A DNA stretch of 64,000 bases from Armigeres subalbatus. Taxonomy: Eukaryota > Arthropoda > Insecta > Diptera > Culicidae. The position numbers were made by a program, and so were the translations under genes. The notes below the pieces were generated by a model that had not been told where the DNA came from, did no database searches, and saw nothing but the letters and a program-made list of their open reading frames with translations. Shown in pieces: positions 1-11,605 of the stretch. Position 1 is the stretch's first letter, and the number at the start of each line of letters is the position of its first letter. The stretch spans positions 241,667,047-241,731,046 of the forward strand of contig NC_085141.1 in NCBI RefSeq assembly GCF_024139115.2, given 5' to 3'.

Positions 1-1480
1 CTAAAAACTATCCAACATGCTCATAGAAATCCTTAATACCTCATTCAAATAGAAATCAGATTTCAATTGATATACGGTAAACAGATGAGCGCAAAAATGA
101 GTCATGCACAAGTGCACAATAGAAGCAAAATGGAAGTTAATATCTAGCTTTTAGTTTAAAATAAAATCTCTTCTGATTTCAACAAAAAGTGACATGGGTA
201 TAAAAAACACTTAAAAATATGTACTGTATTTTGTCCTAAAGATCATATCGCTGCGATGCATAGTTGATGAGAATGAGTGATTCATCCAGACAAGCAAATT
301 CGTTTTACTACAAATGTTGTGGCAAACATGCAACTTTCAATGATATTACACTGCGTGAGCTTGGAGAAATACTTATTCGAAACGATTATTTTCACTCGAA
401 ATTCATTACCAATTTAAAAATTAGTCCACTTTTCATTGTGTTGTCGCATTATTGCTATTTTGCTTTTGGCAATCGTTTTCAATAACGTTCAATTATTTGG
501 TCAAGCCGAATACCACCAACATAAACGTAAACACAAAACCTGGACGATCAGAACCAGGGTAGTTTTAGAAGTTTTGGAGAAGAGTTTGAATTTTTAGACA
601 TAAAAATCGTGCTGAAGGGATGACTCTAATATAATCTAAATTGCCTAAGAGGTAAGAAAAGTTAACCTGTAAACGAAAATCAAGCTCCTACCCTATGCAT
701 CAAATGCATCTTCTTCTAAAAGACACTTATTTTCATGACTCTTGGAACAACCACCAGACTTTGAAGTAATCGATGAGCTTTACTTTAAATCATCTATCTA
801 GTGGAAAAAATCTAGATCAACAATGATCAGAAGCGTAATTTAGAAAAGCTTTACTAATTATTAAGCCCCGTTAATATTTATAAAAACTCCATAGAATAAA
901 ATGTATTACTCACTTCCAAAACCAAAAATATCTTTATAAAACCATCCCACATAGAAATGCCGAGGAAATGTCCAACCTAAACATTTCCTAGACCGAACCG
1001 GAAATACAACTCAGTCACCTGCAGTATGTGGTCTTGGCATGCTTATCTCGGTAGGTTAAAATAGTTTTATATTATCTTGGAAATGTTATAAAAAATCATT
1101 AGGTTTTCAGAAATCGTTATGTCTTGAATGTCGGAATCCTGTCGTTTTTGAGCTCAAACAATCAATTTGAAATTTCTCAATTATCTGGAATGATTTTTAC
1201 GAATTTCGCTTATTTTCATTTAAATCCAAAACGTATAAAATATGAAACTAAACAAACACTGTTAAAAATATTAGTGGGTTCAACCCTTGCGAAGCAGTAT
1301 GTTTGCAAGCCAAATGTTGAACTTAATAATTTTGGCTCCGTCATGCTTTTCCATATTTGAGCCTTTTAAATTAGGTTCAAAATGAAAGAACATGAAGAAT
1401 ATTCATTCCTTCATGAAAAATAGTTTAAAAATAAATGACGAGTCAACTCGTGAGGGACTCGTGACTGGCAGCTGGTATTA
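1..1480. other. No recognisable gene
   Basis: AT-rich DNA with stop codons in all frames at ordinary density. Short open stretches at 264-485 and 1124-1360 have no recognisable domain and no coding-like composition. I see no RNA gene, tandem array or clear inverted repeat here. Confidence 0.6.
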
Positions 1481-1484
1481 GATT

Positions 1485-1625
1485 AGAATACAGGTTCCAT
1501 TTGGAAAGGAAAAAATTGTTCGGGACCCCCGGTAGATTTTTTTAAATAACCAGGAAATGAAAGATAAGAAGCTATATTTTCACGTAGTTGAAATTTTAAT
1601 GATGCTCATTTTTTGTGATAATATT
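1485..1625 (+). repeat. Dispersed repeat A, uninterrupted copy
   Basis: This stretch matches 39655-40150. Shared landmarks in the same order are a GGTTCC motif, GGGACCCC followed by GGTAGATTTTTTT, and then AGCTATATTTTCACGTAG. The copy here is continuous, whereas the other is interrupted between the second and third landmarks. The repeat has no coding potential that I can recognise, and its family is unknown to me. Confidence 0.6.
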
Positions 1626-1628
1626 GTT

Positions 1629-1979
1629 CTACTGAATACGCCGGCCGTGAACTGCATAGAATTCGTCAACACCAATAGCTTCACTGATCATATGCTTCAC
1701 TTCTTCTACGGTGACGTCGTTTGCGATGTTCGAAACATAAAGCTTGAAAGTTTCAACAGGTTCGTAAACATGTCTTGGAGTTTCAGGAAAAACTTTAGTT
1801 AACGACAGCGGCTCGAGATTAGCAGGTGATGATGTAGATGCTGCAGGCGTAGAAAAAGCACCAACCCATGAATGAATCGTTCCAATCAATTGATTGACTG
1901 TTTCACTCAATTTGGAAACCTCAATTCTAGTCGACTCAGAATCTGTTTGAACAGGCGTTTGTAAGAGGTAATTAGTATC
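1629..1979 (-). pseudogene. Retrotransposon ORF1/gag-like fragment
   Basis: The minus strand is open from about 1979 to a stop at 1629 (roughly 115 codons, with an internal Met at 1910). A polar, serine- and proline-rich stretch (ending in PAASTSSPANLEP) is followed by a segment starting with FKLYVSNIANDV and continuing with a helix-like EEVKHMISEAIGVDE. That layout resembles the C-terminal part of ORF1/gag proteins of mosquito retroelements, where a low-complexity linker precedes a small folded domain. The open frame stops just after this domain begins, and there is no adjacent endonuclease or reverse transcriptase. I infer a truncated remnant. A short host exon cannot be excluded. Confidence 0.35.
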
Positions 1980-2108
1980 ACGGGGTTTTCATTTAAGCCT
2001 TGTGCTGGCGAGATGGCGAGTACGATTCTCGGACCGATCTAGGATGTTTTCGGGTGGGAAAACATTCTCGACTAACCGGACATAGTGTATTGCCACACAA
2101 GATACATA

Positions 2109-2295
2109 GGGACACGGCAGGTATTTTCGTCTGTTCGTCATAGTCTCGAAAACCAATAAAAAGACGCTTTTTGTAAAACTCATACGTACCAAATCGTAAG
2201 CTCAGGAGAAATGTTCTGATACAGTAGAGTTCTAGCAAATTGCTTTCGTTGGTTTTAGTCCCTACGACGATGTACAGAAATACCTGCCGTGTCCC
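2109..2295. mobile_element. MITE with GGGACACGGCAGGTATTT termini, TA-flanked
   Basis: The left end GGGACACGGCAGGTATTT is repeated as its exact reverse complement at the right end. TA dinucleotides lie immediately outside at 2107-2108 and 2296-2297. The size of about 187 bp, the terminal inverted repeats and the TA duplication fit a non-autonomous Tc1/mariner-type element. A partial copy of the same family is at 45062. No transposase is encoded. Confidence 0.75.
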
Positions 2296-2674
2296 TACTC
2301 GTGCAATTGGCGGGCATAGAAAAGCTTTCAATTAATAACTGTGGAAATGCTAACAGAAGGCTGAGTTCCAGTTGGAATGTGATGCTATTGAAGAAGAAGA
2401 ATAATAATTATTAGAATCATGGCTACTGGCTTGTTGTTATTCATAGAACATCTTGATATTTAAATGATATTTAAGTGCAAATTTGTGATATTGTTGCCTG
2501 TTCTTTTATCTCTTATATCAATCAAGCCCATATCATGTTTTGTTATTCTGTTCATGGATTCTACCCATGTATCAAATTAACAATCCAGAGAATGGAGAAA
2601 AAGGTACTGCTAGTGGTGATTTCATTATCCAGGAGCACTCCACCTTCGCATGTCGCATTCGGAAACGAGTTGTA

Positions 2675-3068
2675 CCTGAGCAAAGCTTGAGAGTAAATCG
2701 ATAACTTGCTATGATGTTGTGAAATCGCCGAATATGATTACTTAATTTGATATCTTTTTGGTCGTTTTAATGGTCAAAATAACAAAATGTATAGCAGAAA
2801 AATCTTACTATGACATCAAATCGAAAACTATTCCTGCTATTGATGAGAGCAAATTGAAAACTAAATTTGATATTGGTTCCGATAGCAAAATAAGTACACA
2901 GTTTGATGTCAGATCATATAATTTAGAAATCTACAGCAAAATGATATCGAAATATGTAATCAATCATGATTATTCATATTTAAAAACATATTTTGATTTC
3001 AATTTGATGTCAAAATCAAAATATGTGTTCTATATGCTCTCATATTATGTTTTAAGACTTTGCTCGGG
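2675..3068. mobile_element. MITE with CCYGAGCAAAG termini, TA-flanked
   Basis: The left end is CCTGAGCAAAGCTT. The right end, reverse-complemented, is CCCGAGCAAAGTCTT. TA lies outside both ends (2673-2674 and 3069-3070), as for Tc1/mariner insertions. The 394-bp interior is AT-rich with irregular repeats of an AAATTTGAT-like word. It has an accidental-looking open frame of 106 codons on the plus strand from 2758, without any known domain. A second copy in the opposite orientation is at 7814-8075. Confidence 0.75.
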
Positions 3069-3070
3069 TA

Positions 3071-4255
3071 TCCAGTAAGGCAATACAATCACCTGGTCGC
3101 GCAATGTAAACAATGCTGGTGGTCACATCATGAAACAGTTCAAAAGCAAGCATAGCCATAGGTGTACATAATTCGTGCCAATAGAAATGTGGATGAGGAA
3201 TACGTCCGTATTTGTTATCTAATCTGCGTCCGCTGAAGACCAACAAGACCAACGGCAAACAAGATTCTCGCAGAGAAAACTAATTGATTGCTTCTCTAGC
3301 TCCAAGTAATAATGTCCCAGATAACCAGTCGTCGTATAACTATGTATATTAAGAGTTGTATAAAAGTTAATTTCCTATCACTATCGCAGAAGTGTGCAAT
3401 TGAGTTATAAATAATGTTCAAGAAGAATCATAAACGCGAGCATTTCAACGATTTGCGAAGCGACATCGCTTACGTTGATAAAAATAGTCGCCTAATGTTC
3501 AAATTAAGTGTGTTTAAGGTCATCCAATGTGTCATGTTAAATTGTTCGTATTGTTGTATATAACGCATCGGATGTTTTATCGTAAATCATAACAAATGAT
3601 TTCATAGACAGTTGACTAGTTTCACGTTATCTCTTGCTAGAACTGAAGTATACTTTCAAAAAAAAATCATGTCTGAAGCAATGGTTAAAAACAGATTGTC
3701 TAAAATATTAGAAAACGCGGTACGTACAGTAGATTATTAAGAAACTATCGTGACCAGTTCAGGAGAACGCTAAATGCTTCTAAATATGTACGAGAAATAA
3801 ACAACGAGATTAGTGTTGTATCACCTTCCTCAGCGGTTCAACGCACAGAAAGAAGCAACGGAAGTGGTCAAACGATCATAATATCTCCCAAAAGGCTCTA
3901 AAATTGCTCATAAATGTTTTAAACACCCATATTATGTAACATCCATGAAGCAACTCATATTGAACCCATGGTCGTGGGATATTCTATACGGTATACGGTT
4001 ATGGGAAACCAAAAAATGTGAAGGAATTTATCAGCGTCTTCATTGATGAACTATTGTAGATTGTTGGAAATATTATCAGGGCAATATGTGGGTGGATGAT
4101 TTTTTGGTATGATTATCGATTAACATGGTCTTAGATGTTTAACATAGGAATAGTTATATCTTTTTGAATTAGGAAGTATTCATATCTAACTCTCTTATAG
4201 TTAGCGGTGACGTGAATGTAACGATATGCTTTTAACAATAATGATGATTGTAGTG
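3071..4255. other. No confident gene; weak promoter-like and coding-like traces
   Basis: A TATAAAAG motif at 3359-3366 lies 48 bases before an ATG at 3414 that opens only 49 codons (to 3563). Around 3669-3900 there is a second short open frame starting MSEAMVKNRLSKILENAV. After an apparent frameshift, a frame rich in Arg, Asn and Ser runs to a stop near 3901. These could be remnants of a small gene but I recognise no family, and lengths this short occur by chance. Confidence 0.3.
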
Positions 4256-4568
4256 TAGAGTAGAGAGTGGGGCAAGAGTACGCACTTAGTTTTCAATCGA
4301 TCATGTGGCCCTTATGAAGCAAGCTTCTGTATATCAAATCAGTGTCGATGATTCATATACTCTTCCTTTATGTTACCCAGTGGAAAAAATATTGAAATTA
4401 TTGAGATTCGTTTTAGTAGAACTCTTATTGCAAGACAAGTGAAAAACGCACTCTTACCCCACCGGTGGGGTAAAAGTGCGCATCGGGTGGGGTAAGAGTA
4501 CGCATTTATCCAATCATGTGCTTTAAGTATATATTAACACAAATAAGAGTTAATAACATTTAATTGAT

Positions 4569-4827
4569 CCTGTCATAAGACGAGTTTAAACAATCCCATT
4601 GAATTCCACCACTTAATTGTATCCTGACAGATACGTATTTCGACCTCAACAGTAAGGCCGTCTTCAGTGTCTCGTACTTGACTCGACTTCAAGTCGAGTC
4701 GACTTGAAGTCGAGTCAAGTACGAGACACTGAAGACGGCCTTACTGTTGAGGTCGAAATACGTATCTGTCAAGATACAATTAAGTGGTGGAATTCAATGG
4801 GATTGTTTAAACTCGTCTTATGACAGG
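4569..4827. repeat. 259-bp near-perfect palindrome
   Basis: Two arms of about 129 bases pair with only an isolated mismatch (TATCCTGACAG opposite CTGTCAAGATA). There is essentially no spacer at the centre near 4698, which has the self-complementary core GAGTCGACTTGAAGTC. The outer boundary is CCTGTCATAAGACG on both arms. The structure would fold as one long hairpin and is probably a foldback/MITE inserted in the surrounding element. Confidence 0.9.
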
Positions 4828-4889
4828 TGAAAATATTCCACTAAAAAGCTCAACATTATTTTCTTTATCATTTAATTGATGTTTAATGA

Positions 4890-5215
4890 GCATATATTAC
4901 GGAATGTTTAAAGATTCCGTAACTCTTAAAGGGGGAGGGGGTCCTAAAAATGTGCACTTTCATACGAAAAACCATTGTTTTTGTATATATACAAAAAAAC
5001 GACAGAGATAATAATATATATTAGGTTTCGCGTGGCGTATACAAAGGCATTTTCCTTAAAGAAAGTCTACCAATCACGTAACGTAAAATTTGGCTATTTC
5101 ATCGACCCCCCCCCCCTCATCTTACACTATTTGTATGAATCCTATTATATTGATCGTCACACATCTCGCAACCCCTCCCAGCTAAACGTTGCGTAATTTA
5201 TGAATGTTTCTTTTG
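4890..5215. repeat. TTACGTAACGC-type dispersed repeat
   Basis: The segment has a purine-rich GGGGGAGGGGG block after the left end and a CCCCCCCCCC block before the right end. TTACG/CGTAA words occur at each side (for example CACGTAACGTAAAATTTGG near 5073 and GTTGCGTAATTTATGAATG near 5187). The same layout occurs at 7550-7711. I infer copies of one short inverted-repeat family common in mosquitoes. Boundaries are approximate. Confidence 0.5.
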
Positions 5216-5969
5216 ATTAAATGAAATTATCATTCAGATGAAATTGTGTTTTCGTACTATGTTTAGGTGTACAACAAGTCCTAATACAATTTCATTATTT
5301 CCCTTCAGTGCTTTGTTCGCTAATTCACCGCTAATACACCGAATTACTTTAACTTATCCTAAAAACTTGTGATAATTTCGAATTCTGTCCCTTTTTTCTT
5401 AGTTGTGGATCTTTCCGTTTTGGAAGAAGTCTTATTTCGGCCGGAGATACGGTTTGACATCTTATGCGTACTCTTGCCCCACCGGTTCCTGCGTACTTTT
5501 ACCCCACAGTCCCAAAAAATATTCAAGTAATGGTTTTGACTTCTTGGAAAACCAACCGGATTGGTGTTCTGTACCATAAAGTACTCTATACAATAGGTTA
5601 TCGAAATGGTATAATGTTCACCTGATTGAACGTATATATGGTAATGAAATACTAGTTGCGGAAATCCAATTATTTTTAGCAAAATGACCAAAAGTTATCT
5701 AACTCCATATCTCCTTGTTGTTTATTCAAATCGTTTACAATTACACATGATATTAGTTGGCCAGAATACCTGTCAATCTGATGCAGTGCTGCTAGTTTAT
5801 CTTTTTTTATTACTTTAAAAAATCGAAAACGTACTCTTACCCCACGCGCACTCTTGCCCCACTCTACTCTAAGTGTCATATTAATAGTATTCGAACGTGC
5901 TCCGCACCAATGTTCTTAGGTATAATGCTTATAATATTAAATTTGAAAAGAGCAGACTCGAATCTGAAG

Positions 5970-6310
5970 TTAATCTGAATCCATCGGAGTATTCCCATCA
6001 CATTCTTCGTCATCAAACTCAAAGTTGCTTTCATCCTCAACCATTCGCTCATCATCAGATGAAGGTAGATCTTCGTGGTCTGTATTGTGTCTCGTTTCGA
6101 TCTGCATGCCGACTTCCGAAGTTTCAGGCACGTGGATCGTGGTTTACAGTAACGGAAGAATTTATTTCAGCAGAACAGCTCTAACTTTTGTGCTGTGTAT
6201 GACGGATCACCAATTCGCACTATATCGCCCAATAATTGAATAACATTACCGTATCCACGGAAACCTCTCTTAGCCTTATTGCCCTGACTGATTCCTGTCT
6301 ATGTCATTTT
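5970..6310 (-). pseudogene. Decayed coding fragment with acidic C-terminus, unidentified
   Basis: Reading the minus strand, three overlapping frames give a continuous protein-like sequence if two frameshifts are allowed. The first part contains GNKAKRGFRGYGNVIQLL and then DPSYTAQKLELF. It shifts near 6185 to EINSSVTVNHDP and near 6140 to PETSEVGMQIETRHNTD. It ends in a strongly acidic tail (SSDDERMVEDESNFEFDDEE...) with a stop at 5970-5972. The composition is clearly protein-like, unlike the opposite strand. I do not recognise the family. It could be the last exon of a host gene or a pseudogene; the frameshifts favour a dead copy. Confidence 0.45.
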
Positions 6311-7549
6311 TGTCCAAAACTCACGTGAAAAGACAATCAGCTGCAGTATAACATGTATTGTCGCCATTCTGGATGTATGCGTTTGGAATTATGATTTTGA
6401 GATATATTCCGATTGAAAAGGGAAAATAGGATTACCAGTGTTAAGATATTTATTATAATATTACATACAGGGCACCGAAACCCAATTTTTTCACTATGGA
6501 TTTTGACTGGCTCGCCTGTTCGTGCTTTTTGGGCAAGGGCCTCATACGCCTGTCACTGGCGAACAAAGCTCGTGTACTCTGCATCGAAGCTTAGAACCGG
6601 TGTTAGGGCGCAATCGTTAATGCGAACATTTTTATATTCGGTTAGTTACTGCAAATAAATTCTTTTTCGAGTCCCTATAATCAAGCAGGTATCTCAAGCA
6701 TACCACATCGTTATAATGCTGCATGATTGAGTGTTTAATTTTGTTAAAATATCGAAAACAAAAGTGTGCATAAAAATTGCTTCGCCATAACAAAAAGGTG
6801 GTAGAGAATTAACACTGTTGTTTACAGTTTAGAACCAAATCCAGATGTCGCACATGTTGGGGTAGGGATTCAGTGCTCCACCTTCTCCCCCTGTTTTTGG
6901 GTGATAAATTTATCCCCCAGTGTCAAATCACCCCAATACAGATTTATTTTGCAATAGTGTGTGCGCGAATTTTGAATGTTTATGTTTTTACAGGAGAACA
7001 TGATGCAAAACGCCCATTTCACTCAATAATGCAACATGATACAATCATTGGAAAATAGAGAAAAAATGAACGAACTATAAATTAAAGCTATTTTACACTC
7101 GATTCCATGCTTTAAACTTATTTGCTCAATTCTTTAAAATGCTACTTGCACAAGGCACTGGCTATGCCTTCGTTCGTTTTATATCATTTTCGCCCTGGAA
7201 ATTGTTTATGTTGCATTCACAGTGCACTCGTATTGGTGACTCAGAAAAGATGCGACAAAGATGGCGTAGCTTGGCATCCCTGTGATTACATACAAATCGT
7301 TGACGTAGATTTCTGCTATTCAGCTTGATATTCCATTTGCTGAGCTCATCCTCGTTAGTTATGTGATGATTTTCGACGATGCGATGTCATCTTCGGACTT
7401 AATGGAGTTCTTTAGAACACTTTAGGATCTGCTTTCATTTGCTCGTAGCTCATCGCCCTTCAATTTTTAAAGGGTTAATAACATACTATTCAAAACTATT
7501 GCTATTTGTAAGGTTGAAGTGTTATTTTCGTATGCAGGTTGATAACGGA
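6311..7549. other. No recognisable gene
   Basis: AT-rich sequence without long or domain-bearing open frames. Short open frames at 6413-6658, 6873-7058 and 7122-7328 have no recognisable similarity. I see no tandem or inverted repeats. Confidence 0.55.
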
Positions 7550-7711
7550 GCGTCCACAAATTACGTTACGCTTAGAGGGGGAGGGAGGGAGTTTTAGCGA
7601 AGTGTGACGATCCATACAATATTTTTAGATGTTTCATACAAAAATTTTGATATGGTGGAGGGGGTTCAAAAATGCCCAATTTTTGCGTTATGTAATAAAT
7701 GGATCTTCCCT
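7550..7711. mobile_element. Short TTACGTAACGC-type inverted-repeat element
   Basis: The left end GCGTCCACAAATTACGTTAC matches, with substitutions, the reverse complement of the right end (GCGTTATGTAATAAATGGAT). A GGGGGAGGGAGGG block follows the left end and GGTGGAGGGGG lies further in. The size of about 160 bp suits a MITE. It is related to 4890-5215. Confidence 0.6.
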
Positions 7712-7813
7712 AAAACATACTATTTTCGTCCTGTGAATAACCCTTTCCGTCACCCAACACCGTTTGTTCAGGTGATGTACCTAAAATTGTATATATTGTT
7801 TTATTAAGTTTTA

Positions 7814-8075
7814 CTGTAGATTTCTAAATTGTATGAACTAACATCAAACTAAGTACTTATTCTGTTATCAGAACCAATATCAAAATTAGTTTTCGATTTG
7901 CTCTCATCGATAGCAGGAATAGTTTTCAATTTGATGTCACAGTAAGTTTTTTGGGCTATACGTTTTGTCATTTTAACCGTTCAAACGACCAAAAAGATAT
8001 CAAATTAAGTAATCATAATCGGCGATTTCACAACATCCAAATAAATTATCGATTTGCTTTTAAGCTTTGCTCGGG
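7814..8075. mobile_element. Truncated copy of the CCYGAGCAAAG MITE
   Basis: The segment is the reverse complement of most of 2675-2930, including the words ATCAAATTAAGTAATCAT and GGCGATTTCACAACATC. Its right end AAGCTTTGCTCGGG is followed by TA (8076-8077). The other terminus is missing at about 7814, so this copy is truncated at one end. Confidence 0.7.
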
Positions 8076-8077
8076 TA

Positions 8078-9430
8078 CTGTCTCTGGGACTGAATAGAGG
8101 GTTGAAATCAGCAATGAACTTTAAAAATATGTACATTATTACCTCTGATGAATCTACTGGATGTTAGCAACTGATCTGCAGGATCATGTATTTGGTTGAC
8201 TTGAGACGATAGGGAGCAAGATTTGGCGTTGTGTTGCACGGGCAATGAAGTAGATGCTCGTGGATGAATAAGCGTCGTTTCGTTCATGTGAGAATAGTCC
8301 GAGGGCTAAGCATGTTGAACCAAGGATACATTTTGAATGATCGGTGAAGTTGTTTGCTGTGTGATAGTGGGTTCGCAGTTTTCGTCATATGCCATCGACG
8401 CACGGGGAATGACAATTTGACTCGCAGAATGTGGTTCATTCAGTACATTAACATTCGCGTTGGTATTCGTTGGGATACTCAAATCAGCAACCAAGAATTT
8501 CTCCATTGTAGGGTAGAATACGGCATTGGCAGGGTGCGACAGTTGTTGGCACCCTCAACAATATTTGCGTTTTCCAGCAAACATACACTATTTATGAACA
8601 CAATTTTGATTCAATCACACAATTTCAAGTCTAAGCTTTCATTTAAATAAGTTGTTTGTGTAAAAGTAGCAAGATTTGATGTGTTAATCACCGAAACAAA
8701 TTTGCACCTACGAAATCCTTTTGTCATTATTGCATCGCCAAAGAAAGCAGCGCACGAAAAGCAATCTGTTACTTACTTTTGGATCGCCTGTTTCTCCTCT
8801 TTATTGCGTATGACACTACAAATTAAGTACGTAAACTACTTTTTACACTTTATCACCCTTGATTATCACCACAAAGAGCAATTTTATGCAACATTTGATC
8901 TATGTTTCACTAAATAAAATCGGGACTGTTCGTTTTCTTTGACAGTAGCATACTTCGGAATAGAGCGAGAGAATGTGTTTGTGAGCATATCAAACACACG
9001 CTAAAAAATAAACCACGCACAATTCTATGAGATTTGATTTTAGCGAAAATATGAACAAAATATCCGGTGATGGCATTTATTTAAAAAAAAAAAGTGTTAT
9101 ATACAAATGCCTCTATTCAGATTTTTACGCAGACCATGTATTATATCAAAAGTGATAACAACACCGTAGTATTTTAACACTTATGTGGCTGACAGGACGG
9201 TTTTCCTTTTGCAACTTCAATACTTTCCAAGGTCATCAAAAAATCTCAACCATTCCTGTTCCTACATAGCGCATTTCAACCATAAATAATTGCCTACTTT
9301 TAGGGTATTATCTATTATTCAAGCAAGTCAACTGTGAAACCTAGTGTAAGAATGGGGTGGCTCCAGCGGCTGGATAGGACAGTGCTGCCCATTAATCAAC
9401 ATATGAAGACTCACGAGGTGGAATATATTG
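8078..9430. other. No confident gene
   Basis: The minus strand is open for 66 codons at 8306-8506. The product starts MEKFLVADLS and is rich in Asn, Thr and Ser, which could be a linker from a retroelement gag, but no folded domain is present and I do not call it. The rest is AT-rich with nothing recognisable. Confidence 0.5.
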
Positions 9431-9434
9431 TTAA

Positions 9435-9699
9435 GGTGATTATACAATCCAGCCAGGTGGTGAATTTAAATGTCACCACACGGTTTTCTACTCCTATTAT
9501 CAAGAGTTCAAAACTAGCGCAATAATTTTCGTACAATGCTGAAATTAAAGTCGATTGTTCAGCATAAGTTAGCAAACGATCTACGGATGTTTCATACCCA
9601 TTGGCGTTGTGGTTTTCTGAATTCGTGCTCTTGAAAAATCACTAGAAAAAGCACGTGGTTTCCAAGATGGCCGATTTGCGGCTTTGTTGTATAACCACC
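9435..9699. mobile_element. TTAA-flanked MITE
   Basis: TTAA lies at 9431-9434 and 9700-9703. Just inside, GGTGATTATACAATCCAGCC at the left pairs with the reverse complement of the right end (GGTGGTTATACAACAAAGCC). TTAA target duplications are characteristic of piggyBac-type transposition. The 265-bp size and lack of coding capacity make this a non-autonomous derivative. Confidence 0.7.
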
Positions 9700-9709
9700 T
9701 TAATATACT

Positions 9710-11605
9710 ATACTACCAGAACCGACTAGCTTCGTTTCACCTAGAATTGATTTATTATGTATTATTTACATTTTTAAAAGACGGTAAGTATTCAAAATTT
9801 GCAAATTTGGATTCCATTTTTAGATTAATTTTCGATTAAAGCAGAAATGTGTACTTCATTTGTTTGGGAGTCTCCCTTCCAGAAGAGGACGGGTCTAATA
9901 TCATCATAAGAATCTTCATCGTTCCCAAAACCTCTACATAAAAATGTCCATGCCGTTTTAGTCTATAAGGGCAGACAGACAAAAATTCATTCTTATGTGT
10001 ACAGATTTGGTTTTACGTAGTTTATGTCGAGTGGTCGTGCCTTGTACACAACCCTCATGATTTTTTTTTTATGAAACAAACATATCATGTAAGGACCTCA
10101 AAGAGCAAGTTGTATATTTGAAAATGGTTGATATTTGCTTACGACTCTAAGGCATTACAAAAGACATAAGATGTAAATCTTGGGAGCGGACAAAAGCATA
10201 TAAGTCCCCTTCTCCGAAATGGCCAAAATTATTCAAATAGGTTGAAAATGGTAAAAGATATGAAAATGTCAATATCTGGGTACACGGGTACGTGAATGGC
10301 AGACGTCTGTTTTTTGTTGACCGCATAAGGGTTTATTTTTGTTTAAAAATGTGTTTAAATGCTTTTGCCTATCTGTCTACATGACATAAAATTGATGCCA
10401 AGGCTAAAAATTCATGTTGTGTTTTAAGCCAGTGTTGATAAACAATAAAGTTTGTTCCAAAATTGAGTCAAACGAGATGAGCGTGCGGCCGATTAATATG
10501 AATGAATTCTACTACTGGAGGATATAAACAACCAGCATTTGGCACCAATACATCACCAGTTTTCTACTTCCATGTCTATTTGCTGAAGGGAGCAAACTCA
10601 TTGCTGATAATAGAAATTGCTATGCCAATAGAAGAAACGTTGACCTGTTACTTTATATTAAATTTACTGAGTTTGTGGTAAAAGCTGTTATATTTAGTGA
10701 ACACCAATCATCAAAGAGAGAGCATACAAATGTATGCTACTGTATAGCAGTTAAACTGTTCCTGTATTTTAGTGTAATTATTCATTAGTTTTATCATTCA
10801 ATTTGGCGAATGTCTTAGACTGCCAAGAATAGGTATTTTCCCTATAAGTCAGATTTCTCGAATCTTCGAATGCGTTGTCCACTTTCAATTGGATTGGTAT
10901 TGATTGGAGTACTTTGTAGGTTGCATGCTGATAGAAAACTATAATTACTTAATATTATATAATCTGATGCATCATCTTACCTTGTATTATCTTATTATAA
11001 TCCTTCGGAACCAGGAGTCGCTTCCGCTTCCGCTTGTTATCGATGTCAGAGACTTCACGTTTGGAGAGTTGAAAATAAAATTTAAAAAACATTTATATTG
11101 TATATGTACTAGTCTACGTCGGTTGACTAAATAAATAAGTTCCTCAGCAGCTTCTTCAGCTAGTTGCATACTGCATACTATGACGGAGTCTTCTTTGTGG
11201 GTCCATTGAACTCATGTCCAGCTATTCTTAAGCTCTCAATTTTGCATTGGGATGTTTTGGCCAAAACAAGACGTTTTTCTTTACCCATGCTACAGGTGCA
11301 GCCATAACCTTAAATTTTTGGATTCCGATGAATTGCACGACGGTATACATCTATGAATAATGAAATATAGCTATCATATTAAAAAATTGTTACACCCTCA
11401 ATTACATACCTTTAATCTGCAGTGAAATTCAACAACGTAAATCCGAATATTTCGAACAATGACAAACTGTTTCTCTTGTTGACAGATCGATCAGAGCTAA
11501 CCGTGCAGCCAATGCAAAAGAATAGTCAGGATTGAAAATATTTAGTTTGTTATCCCAACATATTTCCGCATACCTTTTCACAGTTTTTATTGATTTTTTT
11601 AATGA
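9710..11605. other. No recognisable gene
   Basis: AT-rich sequence. Open frames at 10904-11134 (+) and 10987-11169 (-) overlap each other and contain no domain that I recognise. No clear repeat structure was found. Confidence 0.5.

Larger units (their letters stand above)
4256..5871. mobile_element. 1.6-kb TIR element with iterated GGGGCAAGAGTRCGC motifs
   Basis: The left end reads TAGAGTAGAGAGTGGGGC followed by AAGAGTACGC. The right end, reverse-complemented, reads TAGAGTAGAGTGGGGC followed by AAGAGTGCGC. Further copies of the GGGG(T/C)AAGAGTACGCA-like word lie just inside both ends, in both orientations (about 4440-4505, 5463-5512 and 5828-5865). Such subterminal iterations are typical of transposase-binding arrays in large non-autonomous DNA transposons. 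No transposase frame is visible. The interior carries a long palindrome (4569-4827) and a TTACGTAACGC-type repeat (about 4890-5215), probably later insertions. Superfamily unassigned. Confidence 0.65.

Noticed and set aside
2758..3078. 106-codon frame at 2758-3078
   Set aside because: It lies within a TA-flanked MITE, is built from its internal AAATTTGAT-like repeats, and ends outside the element.
3414..3563. Possible small gene with TATAAAAG 48 bases upstream
   Set aside because: Only 49 codons, no family, and no confirmed downstream exon; the TATA-like word is expected by chance in AT-rich DNA.
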